64,000 nt of DNA from Streptomyces nitrosporeus (GCF_008704555.1 NZ_CP023702.1:124001-188000); one strand, 5' to 3'; numbered from the stretch's first letter, positions 27,959-35,875 are shown. Notes: generated by a model not told the origin, from the sequence alone. Made by a program: numbers and translations.

Positions 27959-28773
27959 GCCTTACGCCCAACCCCGCCGAAGCCCGAGAAGGCGTACGGG
28001 TCTTCCTGGGCCGGTACGTAGGCGGAGTCGGGGCGCCAGTCCGGCATGGAGACGAGGCCCGGCTCGACCATCTCGTACCCCTCGAAGAAACGGCTGATCT
28101 CCGCGCGTGAGCGCAGGATCACCGGGTTGCGGGTGTCGCGGTAGACCCCCACCGCTCCACCGGTCTCCTCCGCGGGGAGCGGCACCCCCTCGTACGAGGC
28201 GTGGGTCAGGACGAGGAGGCTGCCGGGCGCCAGCGCCTCGCGCAGTTCCGCGACCGCCGCACAGGGGTCGTCGGCGTCCTCGACGAAATGGAGCACCGCC
28301 ACGAGCAGGAGCGCCACAGGCTCGTCCAGGTCGAGCAGGCCCCGGACACCGGGGTGCTCCAGGATGTCCCCCGGCTCGCGCAGGTCGGCCGCGGCGATCA
28401 CGGCCCGTTCGTTCCCCTCCAGCACCGCCTCGCTGTGCGCCACCGCCACCGGGTCGTGGTCGACGTAGGCGACCCGCGCCCCGGGGTGGGCGGCCTGGGC
28501 GACTTCGTGCACATTTCCGAAGGTCGGTATGCCGGAACCGATATCGAGGAACTGGGTGACACCCGAGCCGATCGCGTAGTTCACGGCCCGCCGCATGAAG
28601 GCACGATTCGCCTGCATGATCTTGGGGAGCCCCGGCACGAACTCCATGGCCTTACGGGCCGTTTCCCGGTCCACCTCGAAATTGTGCGAGCCGCCCAGAT
28701 AGAAGTCGTACATGCGGGACACGCTCGGCACCGATATGTCGATGCCCTTCGGTGCCCAGGCGGGACGCTCCAT
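27955..28773 (-). CDS. SAM-dependent methyltransferase, PF04672/DUF574 family
   Basis: Protein of 272 residues from ATG 28773, chosen because GGAG lies at proper spacing; a TTG five codons earlier is also in frame. The family hallmark is near the N-terminus: PSVSRMYDFYLGGSHNFEVDRE, followed by FMRRAVNYAIGSGVTQFLDIGSGIPT, the SAM loop, then VAYVDHDPVAVAHSEAVL and VALLLVAVLHFVEDADDP. Streptomyces carry many paralogues, and few have known substrates. It is upstream of and translationally coupled to the GGDEF-EAL gene, suggesting both act in the same process. Confidence 0.9.
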   Translation of the reverse strand: MERPAWAPKGIDISVPSVSRMYDFYLGGSHNFEVDRETARKAMEFVPGLPKIMQANRAFMRRAVNYAIGSGVTQFLDIGSGIPTFGNVHEVAQAAHPGARVAYVDHDPVAVAHSEAVLEGNERAVIAAADLREPGDILEHPGVRGLLDLDEPVALLLVAVLHFVEDADDPCAAVAELREALAPGSLLVLTHASYEGVPLPAEETGGAVGVYRDTRNPVILRSRAEISRFFEGYEMVEPGLVSMPDWRPDSAYVPAQEDPYAFSGFGGVGRKA

Positions 28774-29290
28774 CGATGTCTCCAACAAGTCGCCACGACG
28801 ATCCGGCCATGTTCATGGTCAGTGTGAACCAGAGGCTACTGATCGTCCGCCAAGAGAGCGAGTGGAAACGGAAATTAGAGATCCGTAATTGGTCACACCC
28901 CGACGACATGTGCAATTCCCGTCGCAGCGCGTGCCCGAGACGCGACGGACCGGCACCTCGGACCGGCGCGAAGAGGACCGACAGGGCGTCACCCCGGGGC
29001 TCCTCCGGCCGCCGTACGCACCATCTGCCCTCCACGGTACGCCCGTTGACGGCATGGGTGCCCACGGGCCATGCGGCGACCCGTCCGGCGGGGGTTCCGC
29101 CGCGGACCGCGGGCGGCCGCCCGCCGCGCGCCCGCAGGCCCGGTCCTCGCGGCGCGGCCGTCACGGAAATGTGGCCAGATGTTCGATACCGTCGCCGACA
29201 GGCCTTGCGGCGTACAAACATGGATGTCCCGATATCCCTCCATCAGGCGAATCAGCTCCATCTACGGCGTGTCTCGCCGCAGCGGGGATC
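28774..29290. other. Non-coding divergent region with AT-rich patch
   Basis: No convincing gene lies in these 517 bases. Near 28800-28920 the DNA is unusually AT-rich for this genome and contains AATT three times, two of them within an inverted AATTA/TAATT pair at about 28874-28891, so promoters for the methyltransferase and a regulator site probably lie here. The remainder (28920-29290) is GC-rich and shows frames without start or family signals. Confidence 0.45.
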
Positions 29291-29869
29291 ATGCTCCCCG
29301 GCGTGTACGGATCACGCACAGCGCGGCTCACGGCCGCCGCCCTCCTGTTCTGGCTCCTCGCCGTACCGGTGCCCGCCACCGGTGACAGCTGCGCCTTCGC
29401 CGTCGTCGGCCAGGGGGACGGCGACACCTCCGTGGCCGTGTCCGGCACGGACTGCGAGCCCACGCCGCCGCCCCCGCCGCCCTCTCCGTCACCACCGGCG
29501 CCCCCGCCGCCCCCTCCGTCACCGTCGCCGCCCCCACCACCCCCGCCGCCCTCCCCGTCACCGCCGGCGCCCCCACCGTCACCGCCGGCACCTCCGCCCC
29601 CGGCACCTCCGGCACCGGTGCGCGAACCGGAACCGGAACCGGAATCTCCGCCGCCACCCGTCGTCCCACCGCCGGCGCCGCCACCGCCCTCCCCGTCACC
29701 CACCGCCCGCCCGGCGCCCCCCAGCGCCCGTCCGGTCGCGATCCCCACGTACCGCAAACCGACCCGCAAGACCCGGCACACCGGGCCCTCGCTGGTCTCC
29801 CTGACTCTCGTCATCACCGCCCCCGCCGTATTCGCCGTGGCGGTACTGCGCCCCCGCGGGTCCCGCTGA
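29291..29869 (+). CDS. Secreted proline-rich protein with C-terminal membrane anchor
   Basis: A 192-residue surface protein. Residues 1-31 form a signal peptide (RTARLTAAALLFWLLAVPVPATG). A short head with two cysteines (DSCAFAVVGQGDGDTSVAVSGTDCEP) is followed by about 90 residues that are nearly all Pro with Ser and Ala in PPPPPPSPSPP-type runs, then a hydrophobic helix (SLVSLTLVITAPAVFAVAVL) and a basic end. The Pro run is likely a stiff spacer through the cell wall. The ATG at 29291 has only a weak ribosome site, and a GTG four codons later is possible. The low-complexity sequence lowers confidence in the exact product. The next gene, 30 bp on, is probably co-transcribed. Confidence 0.7.
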   Translation: MLPGVYGSRTARLTAAALLFWLLAVPVPATGDSCAFAVVGQGDGDTSVAVSGTDCEPTPPPPPPSPSPPAPPPPPPSPSPPPPPPPPSPSPPAPPPSPPAPPPPAPPAPVREPEPEPESPPPPVVPPPAPPPPSPSPTARPAPPSARPVAIPTYRKPTRKTRHTGPSLVSLTLVITAPAVFAVAVLRPRGSR

Positions 29870-29898
29870 CGCCTCCCGCCGGCCTACGAAGGAACTCA

Positions 29899-30666
29899 AT
29901 GTCGGAATGGCTTGTTCTGACCATCGCCATGGCCTCGGCCTGCGCCGTCGTCCTGACGATCGCCGTCCTCAACAACCGGCGTCTCGCCGATGACGACGAC
30001 CCCTCCGAGACACCCGACGTCATCGAGTACATGACGATGATGATCGGCGTGGTCTACGCCATCGTGCTCGGCCTGGCCATCGCCGGCGTCTGGGAGGGCC
30101 GCAGCGCGGCCCAGGAGTCGGTGCGTCTGGAGGCCCAGGCGCTGCACGAGGTGAGCGCGCGGGCGGCCGTCTATCCGGCGGAGGTCCGCGATCGCGTCCG
30201 CAGCGACGTCGACGCGTACGTGGCCCACGTCGTGGACGAGGAATGGCGCGCCATGACGGAGCACGGCAGCCTCACCGCCGAGGGCACCCGGCTCCTGGAC
30301 AAGGTGCGGGCCGACGTCACCGAGTACCGGCCCCGCGACGACCACGAGGCACAGGCCTACCAGCCGCTGGTGGACCATGTGGCCGCCGCCGACGACGCCC
30401 GCGGGGCCCGGGGACAGAACGCGGGCGCCACCATGCCCGGCGTCGTCTGGTTCGGCCTGATCACCGGGGCGCTGGTCACCGTGGGGCTGATCTTCACGCT
30501 CCAGATCCGCAGAACCTTCCGCGAACTGCTGCTGGCGGGACTCTTCAGCGCCCTCATCGCGTTCCTGCTGTTCCTGATCTGGGACTTCGACGCCCCGTTC
30601 GGGCGGGGCATCTCGGCGACCGCGGCCCCCTTCCTCGACCTCTTCCCGCAGGTCGACTCGCCCTGA
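29899..30666 (+). CDS. DUF4239 membrane protein (bestrophin-like domain)
   Basis: Integral membrane protein of 255 residues. Two N-terminal helices (LVLTIAMASACAVVLTIAVL and IEYMTMMIGVVYAIVLGLAIAGVW), a central soluble helical region of about 90 residues, and two C-terminal helices (VWFGLITGALVTVGLIFTL, LLAGLFSALIAFLLFLIWDF) fit the DUF4239 pattern. Function is not established. It starts ATG 29899 after GAAGGAA, 30 bp beyond the proline-rich protein, suggesting one transcript. Confidence 0.85.
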   Translation: MSEWLVLTIAMASACAVVLTIAVLNNRRLADDDDPSETPDVIEYMTMMIGVVYAIVLGLAIAGVWEGRSAAQESVRLEAQALHEVSARAAVYPAEVRDRVRSDVDAYVAHVVDEEWRAMTEHGSLTAEGTRLLDKVRADVTEYRPRDDHEAQAYQPLVDHVAAADDARGARGQNAGATMPGVVWFGLITGALVTVGLIFTLQIRRTFRELLLAGLFSALIAFLLFLIWDFDAPFGRGISATAAPFLDLFPQVDSP

Positions 30667-30896
30667 CTCCCCCGGGCCGGGCCGCCCCGGGCACCGGCCG
30701 GACCGTCGGCCGGCGCCGGGAGGGGCCGGTGCCGGGAGGGGCCGGGGGGGCCGGTCGAGGGACCGCACTGCCCCATTCGCCGGACCCCCAATAGCGCCCA
30801 TTTCGGGTAACTTCTACCGTTTCGCGCATCGAGGTGCATGTCCCATGCCTGCGGAACCGTTCCGCAACTGCTCCTCGGGGACCCGGAGGATTCACC

Positions 30897-31421
30897 ATGC
30901 GCGCGATACGTGTCGCACCTGCCGCCCTGCTGGGCGCCGCCTTGTGCGCCCTGACGGCACCGGCCGCGTCGGCCACCGTGCTCACCGGTGGCACGTCCAC
31001 CTCGTTCACGCCGGCCATCACTCCGTCGACGGTCGCGCCCGGAGGCCAGGTGACCCTCGGTGCCGTGGGGTGCACCAGCGACGCGACCGCGTTCTCGGGA
31101 GTGTTCGACACCATCACCATCCCCCGCGGCAGGTCCGCCACCGCCACCGTCGACCGGGACGCGCGGCGGGGCGCCGTCTACGCGGTGACCTTCCGCTGCG
31201 GCACCGCCACCAAGACCGCGAACCTCACCGTCACGAGCGCCCCGGCCACCTCCTCCACCACCAGCTCCACCGTCACCCCCAGCGGCGTACTGGGCGGCCT
31301 CGGCGGAAGCGTGGACACACCGGACCCCACGGAGATCGCCGCCGGTTCCGCCCTGGTGGCGGTGGCCGCCGCCGGCGCCTTCCTGGCCCTGCGCAAGCGC
31401 CGTACCGGCCGCCTGCACTGA
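30897..31421 (+). CDS. Secreted protein with GGLGGS segment and C-terminal anchor (first of a pair)
   Basis: A 174-residue exported protein, ATG 30897 after GGAGG. Signal peptide ends near ASATV (residue 26). The middle is one beta-rich domain of about 80 residues (PSTVAPGGQVTLGAVGCTSD, ATVDRDARRGAVYAVTFRCG) with two cysteines that can pair. Then comes a Thr/Ser-rich linker, the segment VLGGLGGSVDTPDPTEI, a hydrophobic helix (AAGSALVAVAAAGAFLAL) and a basic tail RKRRTGRLH. This is the layout of a cell-wall-sorted or tail-anchored protein but without LPXTG or LAXTG. The convergent gene beyond the terminator encodes a protein of the same plan, and a sortase lies 1 kb away. Confidence 0.82.
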   Translation: MRAIRVAPAALLGAALCALTAPAASATVLTGGTSTSFTPAITPSTVAPGGQVTLGAVGCTSDATAFSGVFDTITIPRGRSATATVDRDARRGAVYAVTFRCGTATKTANLTVTSAPATSSTTSSTVTPSGVLGGLGGSVDTPDPTEIAAGSALVAVAAAGAFLALRKRRTGRLH

Positions 31422-31451
31422 GAACCGCCGCCCCCTCCCCCGCGTACGGCA

Positions 31452-31486
31452 GTCGCCCCGGGTCCTGATCCAGGACCCGGGGCGAC
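31452..31486. terminator. Perfect 16-bp hairpin, bidirectional terminator
   Basis: GTCGCCCCGGGTCCTG (31452-31467) pairs completely with its complement at 31471-31486 around the three-base loop ATC. It lies midway between the convergent ends of the two GGLGGS proteins. Confidence 0.9.
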
Positions 31487-31519
31487 GGACGTATCGGACC
31501 GGCGGGGAACGCGGACGCG

Positions 31520-32116
31520 TCAGGCCGCCGCATTGCTGCCCGTCCGACGGCGGACGACGAAGACGGCACCGCCGAGAGCCGCCGCCGCGACCAGACCGCC
31601 ACCGATCTGCATCTCGGTGGAGCTCGGCCCCATGGAACCGCCGAGTCCGCCCTGCGCGCCCCGGCTGGGCAGCACGGTGAAGCGGGCGGTCGCGACACCG
31701 TCGGCGTTGCCGCGGCCCTCGGCGTCGTCCCGGCCGCCCTCGTTGCCGCCGTTGCCTCCGTTACCGCCGCTGCCTCCGTCGCCGCCGAAGTTGTTGCCGC
31801 CGGCGTTGCACTTCACCGACAGGCTGTACTGGCCCGGCGTGGCGTTGGGCCGGATACGGGCGGTGGCGTAACCCACGCGGCCGGGCGACAGGTCCACCGT
31901 CGGGAAGGCGTTGGACCAGACCTTGCCACCGGAGTGGCCGCAGCCCTCGGCGCTGATCTGCAGGGTGGCGCCCTGGTGGACACGGGACGGGTCGACGGTC
32001 ACATGGGTGGGGACCGGGTCCTTGCCCGGGCCGCCGCCCGCGACGGCCAGCGGGGCGGCGAGCCCGACTGCCGCGAACGCGGCCGCGGTCACCGCGAAAG
32101 CGCGTGAAGCACGCAT
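31520..32116 (-). CDS. Secreted protein with GGLGGS segment and C-terminal anchor (second of a pair)
   Basis: A 198-residue exported protein, ATG 32116 after a perfect AGGAGGT. Signal peptide ends near LAVAGG. The beta-rich domain (THVTVDPSRVHQGATLQISAEG, GYATARIRPNATPGQYSLSV) has two cysteines in the same relative places as the convergent paralogue. A Gly/Asn/Glu linker with GGNGGNGGN repeats follows, then QGGLGGSMGPSSTEMQIGGG, a hydrophobic helix and the basic end RRRTGSNAAA. The shared GGLGGS, then Ser/Thr-Glu, then helix strongly suggests common processing or anchoring. It is divergent from the sortase gene. Confidence 0.85.
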   Translation of the reverse strand: MRASRAFAVTAAAFAAVGLAAPLAVAGGGPGKDPVPTHVTVDPSRVHQGATLQISAEGCGHSGGKVWSNAFPTVDLSPGRVGYATARIRPNATPGQYSLSVKCNAGGNNFGGDGGSGGNGGNGGNEGGRDDAEGRGNADGVATARFTVLPSRGAQGGLGGSMGPSSTEMQIGGGLVAAAALGGAVFVVRRRTGSNAAA

Positions 32117-32425
32117 CTCTTGACCTCCTGCGGAATGCGCGCCCGGAGTCCTGTCCTCCGGGACCGATGAGAACGCATTCCATGACGAACCATCACCAGA
32201 CGTGCATAAGAGCGCATTTCGGAGCAGAGTTCTCCGACTGCCCGACACGCCGTGCGGCACACGCCGTACCTGACGGATCCGCAGGTCACGAGGCGTCAGA
32301 AATCCTGGGTCCGCGTTACTCCGAACAGAGCGGAACGCCACGCGCCGTCCCCCGTTCGCACGCCCCTGATCGCCGTGACCGCGCCCCGCACCTAGCGTGA
32401 CCGTGTCGCGACGAAGGGAAGAGCC
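32117..32425. other. Divergent promoter region between secreted protein and sortase
   Basis: The 309 bases hold no gene. GGAATGCG (32132-32139) recurs inverted as CGCATTCC (32174-32181), and a related GCGCATTTCGG lies at 32212-32222, together a cluster of similar half-sites 17-60 bp from the minus-strand start. The DNA is AT-richer than average to about 32300. A shared regulator of both genes is possible. Confidence 0.4.
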
Positions 32426-33085
32426 ATGGGCCGGGACCAGTGGGGAGCCGTACGGAGCAGACGGACACCGTGGGGCGCGATCGCCCTGGTGATGCTCACG
32501 GGGCTCGCACTCATGCGCAACGGCGCGGAGACCTCTCCCGGACCGCCCCAGCCGGCGGCCGCCGCGTCCGTCTCCCGGGACGGCGCGGCCGTCGCGGCAC
32601 CCGTCACCGACGAGGGGGTGCGGCCGCTCCCCTACGCGCCCGCCTCCCGTGTACGGATCCCCCAGATCGAGGTGGACGCGCCGGTCGTCGACGTGAACCT
32701 GGACCCGGCGGGCTGGATCGAGGCACCGCCCGCGCAGGACCCGAACCTCGCGGGCTGGTACCAGAACGGCATCGCCCCCGGACAGCGCGGAACGGCCGTG
32801 GTGGTGGGCCACGTCGACAATCTGGCGGGCCCTGCCGTCTTCTACGGCCTCGGTTCCCTCCGGAAGGGGCAGCACGTCGAGGTCTCCCGCTACGACGGCC
32901 AAGTCGCCGTGTTCGAGATCTACGGGGTCGAGGTCTTCTCCAAGAACGACTTCCCCGGCGCCCGTGTCTACGGCGACACCGGTTACGCCGAGCTGCGGGT
33001 CATCACCTGCGGCGGCGGCTACTCGAAGGCGGACGGCTACGACGGGAACGTGGTGGTCTTCGCCCGTCTCGTGGAGACCCGGTAA
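32426..33085 (+). CDS. Class F-type sortase
   Basis: Membrane-anchored cysteine transpeptidase of 219 residues. Residues about 17-31 form an N-terminal signal/anchor (WGAIALVMLTGLALM), then an Ala/Pro linker and the sortase barrel: VRIPQIEVDAPVVDVNL, GTAVVVGHVDNLAGPAVFYGL with catalytic His, and ELRVITCGGGYSKADGY with catalytic Cys, followed by FARLVETR whose first or last Arg may complete the triad. The Thr-Cys-Gly-Gly motif and short length fit actinobacterial class F (DUF4397-independent) sortases. Sorting signals for this class are poorly known. Its divergent neighbour and that gene's paralogue have similar non-LPXTG anchors. Confidence 0.88.
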   Translation: MGRDQWGAVRSRRTPWGAIALVMLTGLALMRNGAETSPGPPQPAAAASVSRDGAAVAAPVTDEGVRPLPYAPASRVRIPQIEVDAPVVDVNLDPAGWIEAPPAQDPNLAGWYQNGIAPGQRGTAVVVGHVDNLAGPAVFYGLGSLRKGQHVEVSRYDGQVAVFEIYGVEVFSKNDFPGARVYGDTGYAELRVITCGGGYSKADGYDGNVVVFARLVETR

Positions 33086-33225
33086 CCACCGGAGCCGGGT
33101 GCCGCACCGGGGCGCCCGGTCACGGCACCGGCCATGGAGCGCATCCGGTCCGCCCCGCGCCGTCGTCCCGGGCGCGGGGCGGACCGGCGGGAGCGCCCGC
33201 GCGGCGAGCGGCTAACCTCGTGGCC

Positions 33226-33693
33226 GTGACAGAGCACCAGCACCAGCACCACCGGTTCGAGCGCGGCACGGACGGTCCCAAAGTGATCGTCGCGGGGATC
33301 GACGGGTCGGAGTCGTCGATGCGGGCGGCGGCGTACGCGGCCGGGCTCGCCCGCCGCCAGAACGCCGTGCTCACCCTCGTCTACGTACAGCCGGTGATGG
33401 CCACGGGGGCCGCCATGGGCGCCCCGGTGGCCGATGCGACCGGGGAGGTCGCCGAGGGCCTGGTGAACGAGATCAGGAGCTCCGCCGAGCGGCTCAAGGA
33501 CATATGGAACGTCCGCTGGGAGTTCCACACCTTCCGGGGGGATCCGTACAACGGTCTGGTGTCCGCCGCGGACGAGCTGAAGGCGGACGCGGTGGTGGTG
33601 GGCGCCTCGGAGTCCGCGGGGCACCGGTTCGTCGGTTCGGTGGCGGTGCGTCTGGTCAAGGCGGGGCGCTGGCCGGTCACCGTCGTACCGTGA
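33226..33693 (+). CDS. Universal stress protein (UspA family)
   Basis: Single-domain Usp of 155 residues. After a His-rich leader (HQHQHH) the fold begins KVIVAGIDGSESSMRAAAYAAGLA and ends ADAVVVGASESAGHRFVGSVAVRLVKAGRWPVTVV. The glycine motif of ATP-binding Usp proteins is only partly kept, with Glu and Ala replacing Gly/Arg residues, so nucleotide binding is uncertain. The start is GTG 33226, or 33220 two codons earlier; neither has a strong ribosome site. It follows the sortase by 140 bp. Confidence 0.88.
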   Translation: MTEHQHQHHRFERGTDGPKVIVAGIDGSESSMRAAAYAAGLARRQNAVLTLVYVQPVMATGAAMGAPVADATGEVAEGLVNEIRSSAERLKDIWNVRWEFHTFRGDPYNGLVSAADELKADAVVVGASESAGHRFVGSVAVRLVKAGRWPVTVVP

Positions 33694-33717
33694 CCGTGCC
33701 GGCCGGCGGTGCGGCCG

Positions 33718-34917
33718 TCACCGGCCCATGACGAGACCGTCCTCGGCGGCGCCGCGGCTGAGGACGGTGTCGCGGATCCGGTCGCGGACCGCGCTCAGCC
33801 GGCCGGCGGCGGGCGGGGTGCTCAGGCCGACCACGCGGCCCGCCGCCGGGTCGTACCACTGGGGGATGAACTCGGCCTTCGTCACCCTCCAGCGGCCGCC
33901 CTCCTCCCGGGGCGGCGCGAAGGTGAAGCGGCCCATCGTGCTCTCGTTGCCCCGCGGGTCCCGGGCCCCCTCGTCGTTGATCATCGCCCCGGCCACCTGG
34001 TCGCCCATGCCGTAGACGACCCAGGTGCCGTTGACCTTCTCGTACGCCTGGGGGACGTGGGCGTGGGTGCCGATGAGCAGGTCGATGTCGGGGCGCCCCG
34101 CGGTGGCGGACGCGGTCAGGGCGCGGGCCAGTTCGAGCTGGGTGCCGTCGGGAGCGTCCTGCCACTCGGTGCCCCAGTGCATCGAGGCGACCACCACGTC
34201 GGCGCCGGCCCGCCGGGCCGCTCTGGCGTCGGCGACGATCCTCTCCTCGTCGGTCATGGCGACGGACCAGGCCCGTCCGGCCGGGGGCTCGCCCTCGTTG
34301 AGCCCGTAGGTGTAGGCGAGGTGGGCGACCTTCGCCGCGTGGTCCCCCTCGCCCGCTTCCAGGAGGGTGGGGCGGCCCGCCTCGGCGGCGGACCGGGCGG
34401 AGCCGGCGTGGGCGATCCCGGCCCGGTCGAGGGCGTCCAGGGTGCGGCCGATCCCGGCGGCACCGTCGTCCAGGGTGTGGTTGGAGGCGGTGGAGCAGGA
34501 GTCGTAACCGGTGGCCGCGAGGGCCGCCGCGATCTCGGGCGGTGACTTGAAGGAGGGGTAACCCGTGTATGGGCCGCCCGCCGGTCCGTACACCGTCTCC
34601 ATGTGGCAGATCGCCAGGTCGGCGCCGGAGACGAGGGCGGCCGCGCCCTTGAGCATGGGCCGGAAGTCGTATCCCCTGCCGCCCGCGTCGGCCGCGGCGC
34701 GTTCGATGACCGAGGAGTGGGGCAGGACGTCCCCGGAGGCCAGCAGGGTGAAGGGGCGTGCCCGGCCGGTCTCCGCCCCGCCCGCTCCCCGCTGCTCGGC
34801 GGTCAGGTGCCGGCCGGCGAATCCGGGTGCCGTGGACTGCTGGCCGGTACAGGCGGTGGCGGCGGCCAGCAGGCCGGCGACGGCCGTCATCACGCCGTAT
34901 CGAGTGCGCTTCGTCAT
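33718..34917 (-). CDS. CapA-family lipoprotein (metallophosphatase-like)
   Basis: Exported lipoprotein of 399 residues with lipobox AATAC near residue 23. The CapA/PgsA-type calcineurin-like fold is marked by LLASGDVLPHSSV, DLAICHMETVYGP, TASNHTLDDG, VASMHWGTEWQ and IGTHAHVPQAYEKVNGTWVVYGMGD, giving the metal-binding Asp, Asn and His set. CapA homologues take part in poly-gamma-glutamate export, but no capB/capC lies here, so the function is unknown. Start ATG 34917 is followed upstream by a low-GC promoter region. The 3' end is close to the convergent usp gene. Confidence 0.88.
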   Translation of the reverse strand: MTKRTRYGVMTAVAGLLAAATACTGQQSTAPGFAGRHLTAEQRGAGGAETGRARPFTLLASGDVLPHSSVIERAAADAGGRGYDFRPMLKGAAALVSGADLAICHMETVYGPAGGPYTGYPSFKSPPEIAAALAATGYDSCSTASNHTLDDGAAGIGRTLDALDRAGIAHAGSARSAAEAGRPTLLEAGEGDHAAKVAHLAYTYGLNEGEPPAGRAWSVAMTDEERIVADARAARRAGADVVVASMHWGTEWQDAPDGTQLELARALTASATAGRPDIDLLIGTHAHVPQAYEKVNGTWVVYGMGDQVAGAMINDEGARDPRGNESTMGRFTFAPPREEGGRWRVTKAEFIPQWYDPAAGRVVGLSTPPAAGRLSAVRDRIRDTVLSRGAAEDGLVMGR

Positions 34918-34933
34918 CTGCAGGACTCTCCGT

Positions 34934-34957
34934 TTCGGATGATTTCGGCCATCCGAA
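34934..34957. promoter_or_regulatory. Inverted repeat upstream of capA-like gene
   Basis: TTCGGATG (34934-34941) and CATCCGAA (34950-34957) are exact inverted arms with an eight-base spacer, 17 bp before the CapA start. Beyond it (34958-34995) is one of the most AT-rich stretches of the window, with ATATATTCATATT, probably holding the -10/-35 elements on the minus strand. The repeat would sit in the leader and could be an operator. Confidence 0.5.
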
Positions 34958-35174
34958 TTGACATATATTCATATTGGTGAGTCAAGGACAAAGGTTTCCA
35001 AGTACCTGAATCGGCCGTATCGCCGCCCGTGAACCGTTCACCGCACCATTCGCCGCTCCGTGCGACCGCTCGGCGCACATCTCGGCATACCGGGTGTTCC
35101 CCCGCGCTCCTATGCGTTCGTATACGCCAGGCGGGAGCGAGGCGTCAGGGCCTCTTCGGGAAAGGACGGTTCAC

Positions 35175-35744
35175 ATGACCACGGCGACGACCGACGAGCG
35201 GGCTCTCGCGGAACTTCAGCGGGAGCACGGGCCGGCCCTGCTGCACTTCCTGCTGGGGCTGACCTTCGGCGACCGGCAGCGGGCCGAGGACCTGATGCAG
35301 GAGACGCTGGTACGCGCCTGGCAGCATCCGGAGGCCTTCGACGCGCCCTACGAGTCGATGCGGCCGTGGCTGTTCACCGTCGCCCGGCGCCTGGCCATCG
35401 ACGCCCGCAGGTCCCGGCTGGCCCGGCCCACCGAGGTCAGCGACGTGGTGCTGGAGAGCGCGCCCGCGCGCGAGAACACCGCGGACTCGGCGGTCCGCGC
35501 GCTCGACGTACGCCGGGCGGTGCGGACGCTGAGCCCCGAGCACCGGGCGGTACTGGTGCAGATCTACTTCCGCGGGCTGAGCGTGGGCGAGACGGCCGAG
35601 GTCCTGGGCATCCCTGCGGGCACGGTCAAGTCCCGTTCGTACTACGCGCTGCGGACCCTCTCGCGCAGTCTGCCGGGCTACTCCAGCAGTTCGTCCTCGT
35701 CGAGCAGGGCCAGCAGGCAGACGGCCTCCGCGACCTCCACATAG
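35175..35744 (+). CDS. ECF RNA polymerase sigma factor
   Basis: Group 4 sigma factor of 189 residues. Region 2 is clear (GLTFGDRQRAEDLMQETLVRAWQHP, MRPWLFTVARRLAIDARRSR) and region 4 (RTLSPEHRAVLVQIYFRGLSVGETAEVLGIPAGTVKSRSYYALRTL). Start ATG 35175 follows GGAAAGGA. The family resembles SigK/SigL-like ECFs that work with zinc anti-sigma factors. The last 25 residues are Ser/Ala/Thr-rich (YSSSSSSSS...) and are encoded by DNA that is also the 3' part of a small zinc anti-sigma-like gene on the other strand, so this tail is probably not functional. Confidence 0.92.
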   Translation: MTTATTDERALAELQREHGPALLHFLLGLTFGDRQRAEDLMQETLVRAWQHPEAFDAPYESMRPWLFTVARRLAIDARRSRLARPTEVSDVVLESAPARENTADSAVRALDVRRAVRTLSPEHRAVLVQIYFRGLSVGETAEVLGIPAGTVKSRSYYALRTLSRSLPGYSSSSSSSSRASRQTASATST

Positions 35745-35875
35745 GCCGCGGCACAGGCGTCGCACCGCTGGAGGTGCCGGGCCACCGGGCCGCTCTCGGC
35801 CGCGGGCAGCGCGTCGAGCACATACGCGCCCAGCAGCTGCCGCACATGCGCGTCGTCACCGTGTTCGGTGGTCAT
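35678..35875 (-). CDS. Minimal zinc-binding anti-sigma factor-like protein
   Basis: A 65-residue protein from ATG 35875 to TAG, read against the end of the sigma gene and overlapping it by 67 bp. It starts MTTEHGDDAHVRQLLGAYVLDALPA, the usual start of ZAS anti-sigma factors, and has the metal site HLQRCDAC (H-x3-C-x2-C). It then stops after AVCLLALLDEDELLE, lacking the transmembrane helix and extracytoplasmic domain of most partners. Convergent placement with its sigma factor is unusual, since such pairs are normally one operon. The protein could bind and hold the sigma factor in the cytoplasm, sensing redox or zinc. Strong G/C third-position bias supports translation. Confidence 0.7.
   Translation of the reverse strand: MTTEHGDDAHVRQLLGAYVLDALPAAESGPVARHLQRCDACAAAYVEVAEAVCLLALLDEDELLE

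Noticed and set aside
28989..29261. Minus-strand 90-codon frame beginning MELIRLMEGYRDIHV
   Set aside because: The first 35 residues look protein-like, but the rest is Arg/Gly-rich shadow sequence, there is no ribosome site, and it overlaps the likely leader of the proline-rich gene.
30897..32116. LPXTG or LAXTG sorting signals in the two secreted proteins
   Set aside because: Neither motif is present before the C-terminal helix; only GGLGGS is shared.
34958..34995. Zur or iron-regulator box in the AT-rich CapA promoter
   Set aside because: The stretch lacks the TGAAAATCATTTTCA-like or TTAGGTTAGG-like symmetry of known boxes.
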